Origin: DATEOR01 sp046733475
Lineage (GTDB): Bacteria > Actinomycetota > Thermoleophilia > Gaiellales > Gaiellaceae
Assembly (NCBI GenBank): GCA_046733475.1
Contig: JBKPPF010000009.1
Location: 1 to 64,000, forward strand
Direction: 5' to 3'
Length of the DNA stretch: 64,000 bases
How positions within the stretch are numbered: position 1 is the stretch's first letter; every line of letters starts with the position of its first letter. The notes beneath the pieces are model-generated. The model was given only the letters and a program-made list of their open reading frames with translations. It was not told where the DNA came from and ran no database searches. A program made the position numbers and the translations under genes. This document shows positions 51,313 through 60,265 of the stretch, piece after piece.

Positions 51313-51413
51313 CTTCCCACAGTTGCTCACCGCGGCTCTACATGGCCAGGGACACATGCCGCGGTTCGCATCGCCCAGTGGCGGGGACGGTACAGCGGCC
51401 TCTCGGGCCTGCC
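51306..51413 (+). ncRNA. Candidate structured RNA or cruciform between ispH and the histidine kinase
   Basis: The 295-bp gap lacks a credible gene but can fold into one long rod. GGCGGGCC (51306-51313) pairs with GGCCTGCC (51406-51413, one G-U). Inside come CCAC (51317-51320) with GTGG (51378-51381), CCGCGG (51330-51335) with CCGCGG (51359-51364) and CATG (51341-51344) with CATG (51355-51358). The plus strand forms the outer stem slightly better because of the G-U pair. A 6S-like, riboswitch or other RNA is possible; none was identified. Confidence 0.4.
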
Positions 51414-51505
51414 AATAGGTCCTTCGGCCCATCTTTGCAATCTTGATTTGCTGCCCGCGGGCTTCTCGACGGGCACGCAAACGGCACCTATCATCACGGT
51501 GCCCA

Positions 51506-54500
51506 GTGAGTCACCACAGTCGAGTCATCCTGCTCGAGGTCGTTCCGCTTTTCGTCCTCGCGGCGCTGTACCTCGGCGTCGCCCTCGCGCTTGCGCCCGA
51601 GCTCCTGCGGCGCGGCAGGCGGTTCTCCTGGCTCGGGCTCGGCATTTGGCTCGTCTTCGTGCTGATCGGCGGAACGGCCGGCGTGATCGCCGGCGAGAAG
51701 CTGACGAACGAGGACTTCCTCGCGTCTGCCGACGAGTGGGCCATCTTCGGCCTCGCCCTCCTCGCCTACCTGCCGGCCGCGATCTTCGTCTGGCGCTGGG
51801 ACGAGCGCCATCTGCTCATCTCGGCCGCGCCGCGTGTCGTCGAGGCGGAGATGGAGGCGTCAGAGCGTCGCCGAGAGGCCGAGTCCATCTCCCGGCTCTC
51901 GACCGCGCTCGCGCAGGCGGGGAGCGGGCGCGAGGCCGCGAACCGGCTCTTCGACGAGCTCGAGAGCGTCCTGGAGGTGACCAGGATGATGATCGCAACC
52001 GTTGACGAGCAGGCGGGCGTGGCGGCCGGGTACGCGGCACGCGGGATCGACGAGGCCTGGTGGCAGACCGTCGTCCTCGATCTGGAGACGGCTCGGAGCG
52101 CGGTCGTGGCGGTTGCCCGCGAGCGCAGCTCTCTCGTCGTCTTCGACGTCAAGACCTCCCCTCAGGTGAACCAGGAGCTCGCAACGCACGTGGGCGCGCA
52201 TAGTGCAGCCTTCGTCCCCCTCCTCGCCGACGGCCGGGTGACCGCCGTCCTCGCGGTCGCGAGCGAGAAGCCGCGGCTCTTCACGCCGTCCGAGACCGAG
52301 CTCATGCAGGACCTCGCCAACGAGACCGCGCTTGCCCTCGGTCACGCCTCGTCGCGCGACGCGCTCCAGGAGGCTCTCGCGCGGGAGCGTCTCGTCGGGG
52401 AGATCTCGAGACGCGTGCGCTCCGAGCTCGACCTCGACGCGGTGCTCAGCGTCGCCGTCAGGGAGGTCGGGATGGCGCTCGACCTCTCGCGCGCGTTCAT
52501 CCGGCTCGGCGACCAGATCGAAGTGGCACCCGTCCGCGCCGAGTGGGACGCGCCCGGCGTCGAGACGATCGGCAACGCCGCAGGCCGCCTGCCCGTTTCC
52601 AACCTTGCCGCGCGCGAGCGGCGGACAGTGACGATCGCAGACATCCTCACCGCTCCGGAGCTCGACGACTCGAGCCTCGGCGGAAGGGAGACGCTGGTCG
52701 ACCTCGGGACGCGCGCCGTGATCACGACGCCGATCCTCGTCTTCGACCGGATGATCGGCATCTTCGCCCTCCACCGCGCCGAGCCTTCGGCCTGGAGCCC
52801 GCACGATGTCTCGGTCGCCGAGGCGGTCGCGCGCGAGATCGGGCTCGCAGTCCACACGGCTCAGCTTCTCCAGCAGAACGAGCGCCGCCTGCAGGAGCAG
52901 GCCGCGCTGCTCAAGGCCGGCCAGGTCCTCACGTCGGACCTTCGTTTCTCCTCGGTCATCCGACGCCTCGTCACCGAGGTGGTCCAGCTGCTCAGCGCGG
53001 ACGCCGCCGACTGCTGGGTCTTCGACGAGCGTCGAACGATGCTCCGCTGCGAGGCCGTGCTCGGCGTGCCGGAGCGGAATGTCGGCCGGGAGGTTGTCCC
53101 CCAGGGCACGTTCCAGCAGGTGCTCTCCACCGGGCGCCCCGTCCTGAAGCGCGATTTCGCGCGCTCCGAGTCCCCGACGCCGACGGGGGACTACAAGGTC
53201 TTCGCCGAGGTCATGGATGCCCCGATCACGTGGCTCGGTGAGGTCCGCGGCGTGCTCGGCGTCTGCGCGCGGGAGGACGGCCGGTTCGACGAGAAGGACC
53301 TCGAGCTCCTCGACACGTTCGCCCGCCTCGCGTCCCTCGCGCTTCACAACGCCGAGAGCTTCGGCGAGCGCGAACGCCAGGCCCAGGTGCAGCGGGGCTT
53401 CTACCGGATCGCAGAAGTGCTCGGCTCGACGCTCTCTCTCGGCGAGACCCTAGACGCGCTCGCACAGGCCGCGTGCGACGCGCTCGGCGGCACGTCGGCT
53501 CTCGTGCTCGAGCCGAGCGGCGACCGGCTCATGCTCTCCGGCTCGCACGAGCTTCCTCCGGACCTGCGCCGAGGGCTCGCCGCCGGGATGGTCGGCGATG
53601 ACTCGCCGCTCCGCGCCGCGGCCGAGGAGGGGCGCATTCTCTCGGCGTCCTCGCTGGAAGACGACGACCGCTTCAAGGAGAGCGCGCGAACGCTTCTGAC
53701 GGACGAGGGGTACCGGTCGCTCATCGCCGCGCCGGTGATCGGCGCGCAGGGACAGAAGCACGCCGTCGTCGTCCTCTTCCGAGAGGAACGGAGCTTCTCC
53801 GACGACGACCTCGCGCTCGCGCGGCACCTCACCGGAGCCGCGCGCGGGGCGCTCGAGCGCGCCGAGCTCTTCGAGGGCGAGCGGCGAGCGCACACCTTCT
53901 CGCAGCGCCTCGCCGACATCGGCGGCCTCCTCGCCACGAAGCTCGACCCGGTTGCGGCGTTCGAGGAAGTCGTCCGAGAGGCGTCGGCTCTTCTCGATGC
54001 CGACGCCGCGATTCTGCGCCTGCTCGAGAACGACAACCTCGTCGTCCGCGCAGCCTGGGGCCCGGGCACGCAGGGGATCCGCAACATGCGCTCGAGCTCG
54101 GCCGGCGGAGCAGTCGGGATCGCGGCACAGTCACGGGCTCCGCACACCGTCTCGGATGCGAGGGAGACGCCGCGGTTCGCGCACGAGGATCCGTTGCTCG
54201 CGAACGGGATGATCTCGTGCGTCGCCGTCCCGATGCTCCTTCACGGCGGCGGCCTGAGCGGCGTGCTCACGGTCTACGACTCCGCCGTGCGGTCCTGGCG
54301 CGACGACGAGGTGCAGGCGCTCGCGGCACTCGCCGCGACGGCGTCGGCGGTCTTCTCGAGCGCCGAGCTCTACCAGCGCGTTGCGGAGGAGAAGGAGCGA
54401 AGCGAGGCGATCCTCGCCAACATCGCCGACGGCATCGTCGCCGTCGACCGCGACGGGAACATCCTCTTGTGGAACGCGACCGCCGAGCAGATCAGCGGCG

Positions 54501-55438
54501 TTCCCGCCGAGGAGGCGCTTGGGCGGCGCGTATCGAAGGTCCTGCAGCGCGATCTCGCGGCGGAGGACGGCGCGCCTCCCGGTGAGCGCACGCTCTCGAT
54601 CCAGCGAGGGGACAAGGAGGTCTGGCTCTCGCTCAGCGAGGCGGTCATGCTCGACGCCGGCGGGGCCGTCGCCGGCCGCGTCTTCGCCTTCCGCGACGTC
54701 TCCAGCGAGCGCGTGGTCGAGCAGATGAAGTCGGACTTCGTGGCCACGGTCTCGCATGAGCTCCGCACACCGCTCACCTCGATCTACGGCTTTGCGGAGA
54801 CGCTCATGCGCGGCGACGTCGAGTTCTCCGACACCGAACGCGCGACCTTCCTCGGCTACATCGCCTCCGAGTCGGGGCGGCTCATCAACATCGTGGACGA
54901 CCTCCTGAGCGTCGCCCGCCTCGAGACCGGCACGCTACGGCTGAACATCGAGGAGATCGACATCGGCTCGGTTGCGGACGAGGTCGTCGCGCGCGTCCAG
55001 GAGCACGCCGAGCGCTGGGCGTTCGACCTCGAAGTTCCGAGCGCGGGTTTCGTCGTCGAGGCTGACCGCGAGAAGCTCTCGCAGGTGCTCCTCAACCTGG
55101 TCGACAACGCAGTCAAGTTTTCGCCGGACGGAGGCCGCATCTCGATCTCGGCGCGGCGCCGCCCGGAGAGTGTCGAGGTGCGCGTCTCCGATCAGGGCGT
55201 CGGCATCCCCCGCGCGGACCAGCAGCGCATCTTCTCGAAGTTCTACCGCGCTGAGGGCACCGGGGTCGGCGTGCACGGGACGGGGCTCGGGCTGTTCCTG
55301 GCGCGCGGGCTACTCGTCGCGATGGGGGGGAGGATCTGGGTCGAGTCGAAGGAGGGCCAGGGCTCCACGTTCGTCTTCGAGCTTCCCGTGGCGGCGAGCG
55401 GCGTGGTCGAGCCGGCTCCGGAGAAGGTGACGGCCTGA
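51506..55438 (+). CDS. Large multi-GAF sensor histidine kinase
   Basis: A 1310-residue protein from GTG 51506. Three N-terminal transmembrane helices (about 6-26, 39-60, 77-97) are followed by about five GAF-like sensor domains (about 130-970), a PAS domain (about 985-1060), then HisKA (H1084 in SHELRTPLTSIYGF) and a HATPase_c domain (N box LLNLVDNAVKF, G boxes DQGVGIP and GTGLGLFLARGL). No DNA-binding output domain. It senses unknown signals and phosphorylates the response regulator that follows in a 1-nt overlap. Confidence 0.9.
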   Translation: MSHHSRVILLEVVPLFVLAALYLGVALALAPELLRRGRRFSWLGLGIWLVFVLIGGTAGVIAGEKLTNEDFLASADEWAIFGLALLAYLPAAIFVWRWDERHLLISAAPRVVEAEMEASERRREAESISRLSTALAQAGSGREAANRLFDELESVLEVTRMMIATVDEQAGVAAGYAARGIDEAWWQTVVLDLETARSAVVAVARERSSLVVFDVKTSPQVNQELATHVGAHSAAFVPLLADGRVTAVLAVASEKPRLFTPSETELMQDLANETALALGHASSRDALQEALARERLVGEISRRVRSELDLDAVLSVAVREVGMALDLSRAFIRLGDQIEVAPVRAEWDAPGVETIGNAAGRLPVSNLAARERRTVTIADILTAPELDDSSLGGRETLVDLGTRAVITTPILVFDRMIGIFALHRAEPSAWSPHDVSVAEAVAREIGLAVHTAQLLQQNERRLQEQAALLKAGQVLTSDLRFSSVIRRLVTEVVQLLSADAADCWVFDERRTMLRCEAVLGVPERNVGREVVPQGTFQQVLSTGRPVLKRDFARSESPTPTGDYKVFAEVMDAPITWLGEVRGVLGVCAREDGRFDEKDLELLDTFARLASLALHNAESFGERERQAQVQRGFYRIAEVLGSTLSLGETLDALAQAACDALGGTSALVLEPSGDRLMLSGSHELPPDLRRGLAAGMVGDDSPLRAAAEEGRILSASSLEDDDRFKESARTLLTDEGYRSLIAAPVIGAQGQKHAVVVLFREERSFSDDDLALARHLTGAARGALERAELFEGERRAHTFSQRLADIGGLLATKLDPVAAFEEVVREASALLDADAAILRLLENDNLVVRAAWGPGTQGIRNMRSSSAGGAVGIAAQSRAPHTVSDARETPRFAHEDPLLANGMISCVAVPMLLHGGGLSGVLTVYDSAVRSWRDDEVQALAALAATASAVFSSAELYQRVAEEKERSEAILANIADGIVAVDRDGNILLWNATAEQISGVPAEEALGRRVSKVLQRDLAAEDGAPPGERTLSIQRGDKEVWLSLSEAVMLDAGGAVAGRVFAFRDVSSERVVEQMKSDFVATVSHELRTPLTSIYGFAETLMRGDVEFSDTERATFLGYIASESGRLINIVDDLLSVARLETGTLRLNIEEIDIGSVADEVVARVQEHAERWAFDLEVPSAGFVVEADREKLSQVLLNLVDNAVKFSPDGGRISISARRRPESVEVRVSDQGVGIPRADQQRIFSKFYRAEGTGVGVHGTGLGLFLARGLLVAMGGRIWVESKEGQGSTFVFELPVAASGVVEPAPEKVTA

Positions 55439-55878
55439 TGGCGCTGACCGTGCTCGTGATCGACGACGAGGATCCGATCCGGCTCCTCTGCCGGGTCAAC
55501 CTCGAGGCCGAGGGAGCGAAGGTGCTGGAGGCAGAGAACGGCCACGTCGGGCTCGAGCTCGCGAGCGAGGAGCGGCCGGACGCGATTTTGCTCGACGTGA
55601 TGATGCCGGGTCTCGACGGCTGGACGGTCGCCGAGCGGCTCCTCGAAGACGAGGCGACGCGCCGCATCCCGATCATCTTTCTCACCGCCCGCGCGGACGT
55701 GCGCGATCGGGCTCGTGGTCTCGGTACCGGCGGGCTCGACTACATCACGAAGCCATTCAATCCCGTGGAGCTCGCGGCTCACGTCGAGGAGGTCGTCGAT
55801 GCGGTCAAGCGCGGCGAGCGCGAGGAGCTCCGCACGGAGAAGCTCTCCGAGCTTCGCGACCTTCTCGGCATGACCTAG
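55438..55878 (+). CDS. Response regulator receiver protein
   Basis: A 146-residue REC-domain protein: VLVIDDEDP (acidic pair), phospho-acceptor D53 in ILLDVMMPGLDGW, the conserved T of FLTARAD and YITKPFNP with the Lys. There is a short helical tail but no DNA-binding output domain, so it acts through protein contacts or as a phosphorelay element. It overlaps the kinase gene by 1 nt (TGATG), which makes the partnership near certain. Confidence 0.93.
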   Translation: MALTVLVIDDEDPIRLLCRVNLEAEGAKVLEAENGHVGLELASEERPDAILLDVMMPGLDGWTVAERLLEDEATRRIPIIFLTARADVRDRARGLGTGGLDYITKPFNPVELAAHVEEVVDAVKRGEREELRTEKLSELRDLLGMT

Positions 55879-56849
55879 GGCCCGCGGGCCGTCTGGGCGA
55901 GCACGATGGCGGCAAGCACCATGAGGCCGCCGACCAGCTGTTCCGGCGAGATCTCCTCGCCGAGCCAGGCGTAGGCGACGAGACCGGCCAGCACCGGTTC
56001 CACCATCGCGACGACGGTTGCGCGCGTGGCGGGAATGTGGCGGAGCGCCGTGATCATGCAGATGAAAGGCACGACCGTCCCGAGCACGACGATGTAGGCG
56101 ATCAGAAGCCAGACCGGAAGCTCGTGGTCCTCCAGCCGGCCGAGGAGTGACGCGTCGCTCGTCACGACGTCGTCGGGGAAGCTCCACCACGGTTGCACCA
56201 CCGCCCAGAAGAGCGCGGCGAAGAGAAAGCCCCACGCGAGGAGCGAGTAGACGTCGCGCCCGCCGCGCACGCTGTGCTCGGCCATGAGGATGTAGAGCGC
56301 GTAGGCGAAGGCGCCGGCGAGCGCCGCGGCGACTCCCACACCGTCGAGTGTGCCGCCGCCGCTCCAGATCTCGGCGACGAGCGTGAGCCCGCCGAAGGCC
56401 AGCGCGAGCGCGTACCAGAGTCGCCGACGCACGGGTTCGTGAACGAAGAACCGCGCCCATAAGGCGACGAGCACCGGGGCCAGGTACTGGATGACGAGCG
56501 CGATCCCGATGTCGAGGTGCGTGATCGCCGTGAAGTAGAAGAAGTGGACGAAGGCGAGTCCGCAGATCCCGAAGATCGCGAGGTAGCCGAGCTCCCGGCG
56601 CGTGACGCGAAGCGTGCGGGGAGCGAAGATCGCCACGCCCGCGAAGAGCAGGGTCGCGGCGCCGGTACCGCGAACCTCGGCCAGCCGGAGGGCGGAGAGC
56701 CCGCCGGAGTCGACCACGATCTTGGCGACGGTCGCGTTCACGGACCAGAGTGCGATCGCCGCGAGGACGAGCGCGTATCCCAGCGCGGGGCGGCGGTGTT
56801 CGCTGGGATCCTCGGAGCGCTCCGGGACGTTGAGCGGGGCGTCGACCAC
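55875..56849 (-). CDS. EamA/DMT-family transporter
   Basis: A 324-residue, ten-helix transporter from GTG 56849. Two EamA repeats are visible: ALVLAAIALWSVNATVAK and the second-half AYALYILMAEHSVRG, with FICMITALRHIPATRATVVAMVEPVLAGLVAYAWLGEEIS at the C-terminus. Such proteins move amino acids, nucleotide-derived or other small metabolites. Its substrate is unknown. The tail overlaps the response-regulator gene by 4 nt. Confidence 0.88.
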   Translation of the reverse strand: MVDAPLNVPERSEDPSEHRRPALGYALVLAAIALWSVNATVAKIVVDSGGLSALRLAEVRGTGAATLLFAGVAIFAPRTLRVTRRELGYLAIFGICGLAFVHFFYFTAITHLDIGIALVIQYLAPVLVALWARFFVHEPVRRRLWYALALAFGGLTLVAEIWSGGGTLDGVGVAAALAGAFAYALYILMAEHSVRGGRDVYSLLAWGFLFAALFWAVVQPWWSFPDDVVTSDASLLGRLEDHELPVWLLIAYIVVLGTVVPFICMITALRHIPATRATVVAMVEPVLAGLVAYAWLGEEISPEQLVGGLMVLAAIVLAQTARGP

Positions 56850-56895
56850 GGCGGCGGAGGTTATCCGGGCGGCAGGCGCTCTACACTTGGGGGCG

Positions 56896-56969
56896 CGGGA
56901 CGTAGCGCAGCCTGGTAGCGCGCCTGCTTTGGGAGCAGGAGGCCGCCGGTTCGAATCCGGCCGTCCCGA
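56896..56969 (+). tRNA. tRNA-Pro (anticodon TGG)
   Basis: A 74-nt cloverleaf. The acceptor stem CGGGACG (56896-56902) pairs with CGTCCCG (56962-56968), with discriminator A at 56969. The D-arm contains TAGCGCAGCCTGGTAGCGC, the anticodon loop TTTGGGA gives TGG, and the T-arm contains GGTTCGAATCC. No 3'-CCA is encoded, so it is added post-transcriptionally. Confidence 0.97.
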
Positions 56970-57040
56970 CTGAATCATGCGGTACCGAACCGCCGAAAGG
57001 ACGGCGGGCTGGGGAAAGGCGTACGAGGGAAGTGCGAAAC

Positions 57041-57156
57041 GTGCGCTGGGTCGGCATCTACACACGCGTCACTACCGCGAGATGGTCAGCCTGCTGCGCG
57101 ACACCATGGGGCTTGCCGTGAACTTCGAGGAGGAGACAACAATCGAGTCGGCTTAA
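57041..57156 (+). pseudogene. Fragment of a VOC/glyoxalase-family gene next to tRNA-Pro
   Basis: One frame from GTG 57041 reads RWVGIYTR; after a shift near 57070 another frame continues HYREMVSLLRDTMGLAVNFE and ends EEETTIESA before TAA at 57154. Together they match the N-terminal strand-helix of VOC-superfamily proteins, but the rest is missing. A frameshifted, truncated remnant placed 72 bp 3' of a tRNA gene suggests an old integration or deletion. Confidence 0.5.
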
Positions 57157-57199
57157 CCCCGAGGGTTAGCCCTGCCGCGCTTCTGGTAGACCTCCGGGG

Positions 57200-58177
57200 A
57201 TGCGCTACCGCAAGCTCGGCGACTTCGGCGTCAAGGTCTCGGAGATCTCCCTCGGCTCGTGGCTCACCTACGGGGGTTCTGTCGAGGACGAACGGGCGAT
57301 CGCCTGCGTCCACCGGGCCTTCGAGCTCGGTGTCAACTTCTTCGACACGGCCAATGTCTATCGGCGGGGCGCTGCGGAGGAGGTCACGGGGCGGGCGCTC
57401 AAGGGCATCGATCGCGACGACTATTTCCTCGCGACGAAGGTCTACTTCCCGATGGGCGACGGCCCCAACGACCGCGGGCTCTCGCGCAAGCACATCATGG
57501 AGCAGTGCCACGCCTCCCTGAAGCGGCTCGGCACGGACTACGTCGATCTCTACCAGTGCCACCGCGCGGACGCGGACACGCCGCTCGAGGAGACGCTGCG
57601 TGCTCTCGACGATCTCGTCACGCAGGGCAAAGTGCTTTACGTCGGCGTCTCCGAGTGGTCGGCGCAGCGGATTCAGGAGGCGAGGCGCATCCAGGCCGAG
57701 CTCAACCTCGACCCGCTCGCCTCGAACCAGCCGGAATACTCGATGCTGCAGCGGAAGATCGAGGAGGAGGTGCTCCCGGTCTCCAAGGGACTCGGCATCG
57801 GCCAGGTCGTCTGGTCGCCGCTTGCCCAGGGCGTGCTCGCCGGGAAGTACAAGCCGGGTGAGCAGCCGGCCGAAGGCACGCGGGCTGCGACGCCGGGCGA
57901 CCAGGACATGATGTCGCGCTTCATGCGCGACGACGTCCTCGAGGCAGTGCAGAACCTGCGCCCGGTCGCGGACGAGCTCGGCATCACGATGGCCCAGCTC
58001 GCGCTCGCCTGGGTGCTGCGGGAGCCGGGAGTCTCGAGCGCCATCGTCGGCGCCTCGCGCCCCGAGCAGGTGGAGGACAATGTCGCGGCGAGCGGCATCG
58101 AGCTCGGCGACGACGTCCTACAGCGGATCGACCAGATCCTCGGTGGCGTCCTGGTCGCGGCGCCGACCGGCGACTAG
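57200..58177 (+). CDS. Aldo/keto reductase (K+-channel beta-subunit-like)
   Basis: A 325-residue TIM-barrel oxidoreductase. The tetrad is visible: D in FFDTANVY, Y in the same motif, K in FLATKVYF and H in DLYQCHRAD. LGRRYRK-type opening (MRYRKLGDFGVKVSEISLGSW) and SAIVGASRPEQVEDNVAAS place it in the AKR/Kv-beta-like branch, using NADPH to reduce aldehydes. Physiological substrate unknown. Length is normal. Confidence 0.93.
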   Translation: MRYRKLGDFGVKVSEISLGSWLTYGGSVEDERAIACVHRAFELGVNFFDTANVYRRGAAEEVTGRALKGIDRDDYFLATKVYFPMGDGPNDRGLSRKHIMEQCHASLKRLGTDYVDLYQCHRADADTPLEETLRALDDLVTQGKVLYVGVSEWSAQRIQEARRIQAELNLDPLASNQPEYSMLQRKIEEEVLPVSKGLGIGQVVWSPLAQGVLAGKYKPGEQPAEGTRAATPGDQDMMSRFMRDDVLEAVQNLRPVADELGITMAQLALAWVLREPGVSSAIVGASRPEQVEDNVAASGIELGDDVLQRIDQILGGVLVAAPTGD

Positions 58178-58471
58178 CTAGACCAGCCGAAGAAGCAGCG
58201 AGCCGAGCAGGAAGAGCCAGAGCACGGCGAGCACGACCGCGAGCGCCGTGGCGACGAAGTTGGTCGCCTCGCGCGGGTTCCCCTGCTTGGTCGCCCGCCA
58301 GCCGACGAAACCGAAGACGAGTGCGCCGAGCGCGGTGATGGTCGTGATCGGGAGGAGCGAGTCGGCGACGACGATCGAGGCAAGCCAGGTGAAGGCTCCG
58401 GCCGCGCCCAGCCATGCGAATAGGCTCGCGGCGCGAGTGTCGTCCTCAAGCGCACGGTCCAGCTCCCACAC
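58178..58471 (-). CDS. Small three-helix membrane protein
   Basis: A 97-residue protein from GTG 58471. Three hydrophobic segments (about 18-36, 43-60, 73-95) follow a polar N-terminus WELDRALEDDTRAAS. The loop GWRATKQGNPREATN is hydrophilic. It resembles DUF4190-type small membrane proteins in layout, but no specific family can be claimed. It lies 3' of the aldo/keto reductase gene, abutting it without overlap. Confidence 0.65.
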   Translation of the reverse strand: MWELDRALEDDTRAASLFAWLGAAGAFTWLASIVVADSLLPITTITALGALVFGFVGWRATKQGNPREATNFVATALAVVLAVLWLFLLGSLLLRLV

Positions 58472-58522
58472 GATCTGACTGTAGGACGGGGCTGTTCCGA
58501 CGGGGTCCCCCGAAAGGGGTAG

Positions 58523-59389
58523 CTACAGATCTTTGCGATTGAAAGCCCAGAGCCCGATCAGCCCGAGAACGGCCATGTAGCCGACCACGTACGGCCAGAG
58601 CCAGGCTCCTGCGGGCTGCGCGCCGCCGAAGGGCCCGAGCGAGAGCGCAGCCTTCGTGAATCCCGCCGTGTCGGCTGTGATGCGGTTGAGCGCGTCTTGG
58701 TACAGGGCCTCGAAGGGGAGGGCCCACGAGGCGACGTTCGCGATCGTGTTCAGGCTGTCGGAGTTCAGTGCCTCGCCGATCTGGCCGAGCAGGCCGGCGA
58801 CGAGACCGGCGCCGAATACCATGAAGATCGCGATGCCGTTCGCGATCGCGGAGAGCACGATCGAGCCGAAGAGCGAGATCGCGACGATGACCGCGATCGC
58901 TACGGCGAGCTCGATCGCGGGGAGGAAGATCTGGTCGGGCCACCAGCCGGTCACCCAGTGCGTGATGAGGAGCGACGCGGTGTAGACGAGCACGACGTAG
59001 ACCGCGCAGACGAGCGCCGCGGCCCCGAACCGGCCTGCGAGCAGCGCTGCCCGGCCCACCGGCCGGACGACGAGCGGCTGCAGGAGTCCGCGCTCGGCGT
59101 CCCCGCGCACGACCGCGTGGGTGAGGAAGATCGCGAGCACGGTTCCGAGGAACAGCACCGCGAAGATCGAGAGGCCGAAGAGCGTGGCGCTGAAGAGCAC
59201 TTGCGTGTCGACGAGCGCGCCTCCGTCGAGCGACTCCGTCGAGAACGGGTCGATCGACTGGTAGGCCTTGTAGGTGCCGAACCCGTAGAGGCCGAGGAAC
59301 GCGGCTGTGAGGACGAGCACGACCGGGAAGACGCGCCGGCGAACGCTCTCCTGCATCGCGTAGCCCGCGACGATGACCGCGCCTCTCAA
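58523..59389 (-). CDS. ABC transporter permease (ABC-2 type)
   Basis: A 288-residue protein from TTG 59389, coupled to the ATPase gene by TTGA. It has six hydrophobic helices and the ABC-2 pattern: an N-terminal cytoplasmic helix (YAMQESVRRRVFP), a long extracytoplasmic loop and the HAVVRGDAERGLLQPLVVRPVGR segment before helix 3, which is the conserved cytoplasmic coupling region. It partners the ATP-binding protein to export a lipid, peptide or drug; the substrate is unknown. Confidence 0.88.
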   Translation of the reverse strand: MRGAVIVAGYAMQESVRRRVFPVVLVLTAAFLGLYGFGTYKAYQSIDPFSTESLDGGALVDTQVLFSATLFGLSIFAVLFLGTVLAIFLTHAVVRGDAERGLLQPLVVRPVGRAALLAGRFGAAALVCAVYVVLVYTASLLITHWVTGWWPDQIFLPAIELAVAIAVIVAISLFGSIVLSAIANGIAIFMVFGAGLVAGLLGQIGEALNSDSLNTIANVASWALPFEALYQDALNRITADTAGFTKAALSLGPFGGAQPAGAWLWPYVVGYMAVLGLIGLWAFNRKDL

Positions 59390-60225
59390 CTCGTCTCCCC
59401 TTCGACGGCCTCGAGGTAGATCTCCTCGAGAGTCGTCTCCAGCACGCGGACGCCGTAGACCTTGCCTCCGGCGGCGACGAGCTCGGACACGATTCTCGGC
59501 GCATCCTCCCGGCGCGCGGATTCGAAGAGCTGGGTGCCCTGGTCCGTGTCCACCTCGACGCCCCGCGGCCGTGCGAGCTCCTCGGTACGGCCCGCTGCGA
59601 CGACCAGGCCTTTCGAGAGAATCACCACTCGGTCGCAGACGAGCTCGACCTCGCTCAGGAGGTGCGAGTTGAGGAGCACCGACACGCCGCGCCGCCGGAG
59701 CTCCTCGAGGAGGCGGCGCACGGTTCGCCGGCCGACCGGGTCGAGCGCGCTCGTCGGCTCGTCGAGAAAGAGCAGGCGCGGGTTGCCGACGAGCGACTGC
59801 GCGATGCCGAGGCGCTGCTGCATGCCCTTCGACATGTCCTCGACCTTGCGCGACCTCGCCTCGGTCAGGCCGACGAGCTCGAGGAGCTCGGCGCGCTCGG
59901 CCTCGCCGCCGTCCGAGCCCGCCAGCCGTTGGTGAAGCTCGAGGAGCTCGTCGGCGTTGTACCACCCCGGGAAGCGGAAGAGCTCCGCGAGGTAGCCGAG
60001 CGAGGCGCGCGCGGCCGCTGACCCCGCCGGGGCGCCGGCGACCTCGGCCGTGCCGGCGCTCGCGCACACGAGCCCGCAGGCGATTTTCACGAGGGTGGAC
60101 TTGCCGGCGCCGTTCGGCCCGAGGAGCCCGACGAGCTCTCCCTCGCCGACCTCGAGGTCGACGCCGCCGAGCGCGGTCACGTTCCCGTACCGCTTCGCGA
60201 GACCCTGTGCGCGGAACGCGGCCAC
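59386..60225 (-). CDS. ABC transporter ATP-binding protein
   Basis: A 279-residue ATPase. Walker A is GLLGPNGAGKST, the signature is SKGMQQRLG (a common LSGGQ variant in this class), Walker B is RLLFLDEPTSALDP and the switch His is in LNSHLLSEVE. The C-terminal 60 residues (EVDTDQGTQLFESARR...VYGVRVLETTLEEIYL) form the DUF4162-like domain of ABC-2 exporters. It forms an exporter with the permease that follows. Confidence 0.93.
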   Translation of the reverse strand: MAAFRAQGLAKRYGNVTALGGVDLEVGEGELVGLLGPNGAGKSTLVKIACGLVCASAGTAEVAGAPAGSAAARASLGYLAELFRFPGWYNADELLELHQRLAGSDGGEAERAELLELVGLTEARSRKVEDMSKGMQQRLGIAQSLVGNPRLLFLDEPTSALDPVGRRTVRRLLEELRRRGVSVLLNSHLLSEVELVCDRVVILSKGLVVAAGRTEELARPRGVEVDTDQGTQLFESARREDAPRIVSELVAAGGKVYGVRVLETTLEEIYLEAVEGETS

Positions 60226-60265
60226 GCGGCGAGTCTACGCGCGAGCACGGCGTTACTGTTCACCC

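Noticed and set aside
51320..51420. Cobalamin riboswitch, suggested by GCCACTGGG on the minus strand
   Set aside because: The B12 box and the long-range elements are absent; left as an unassigned structured region.
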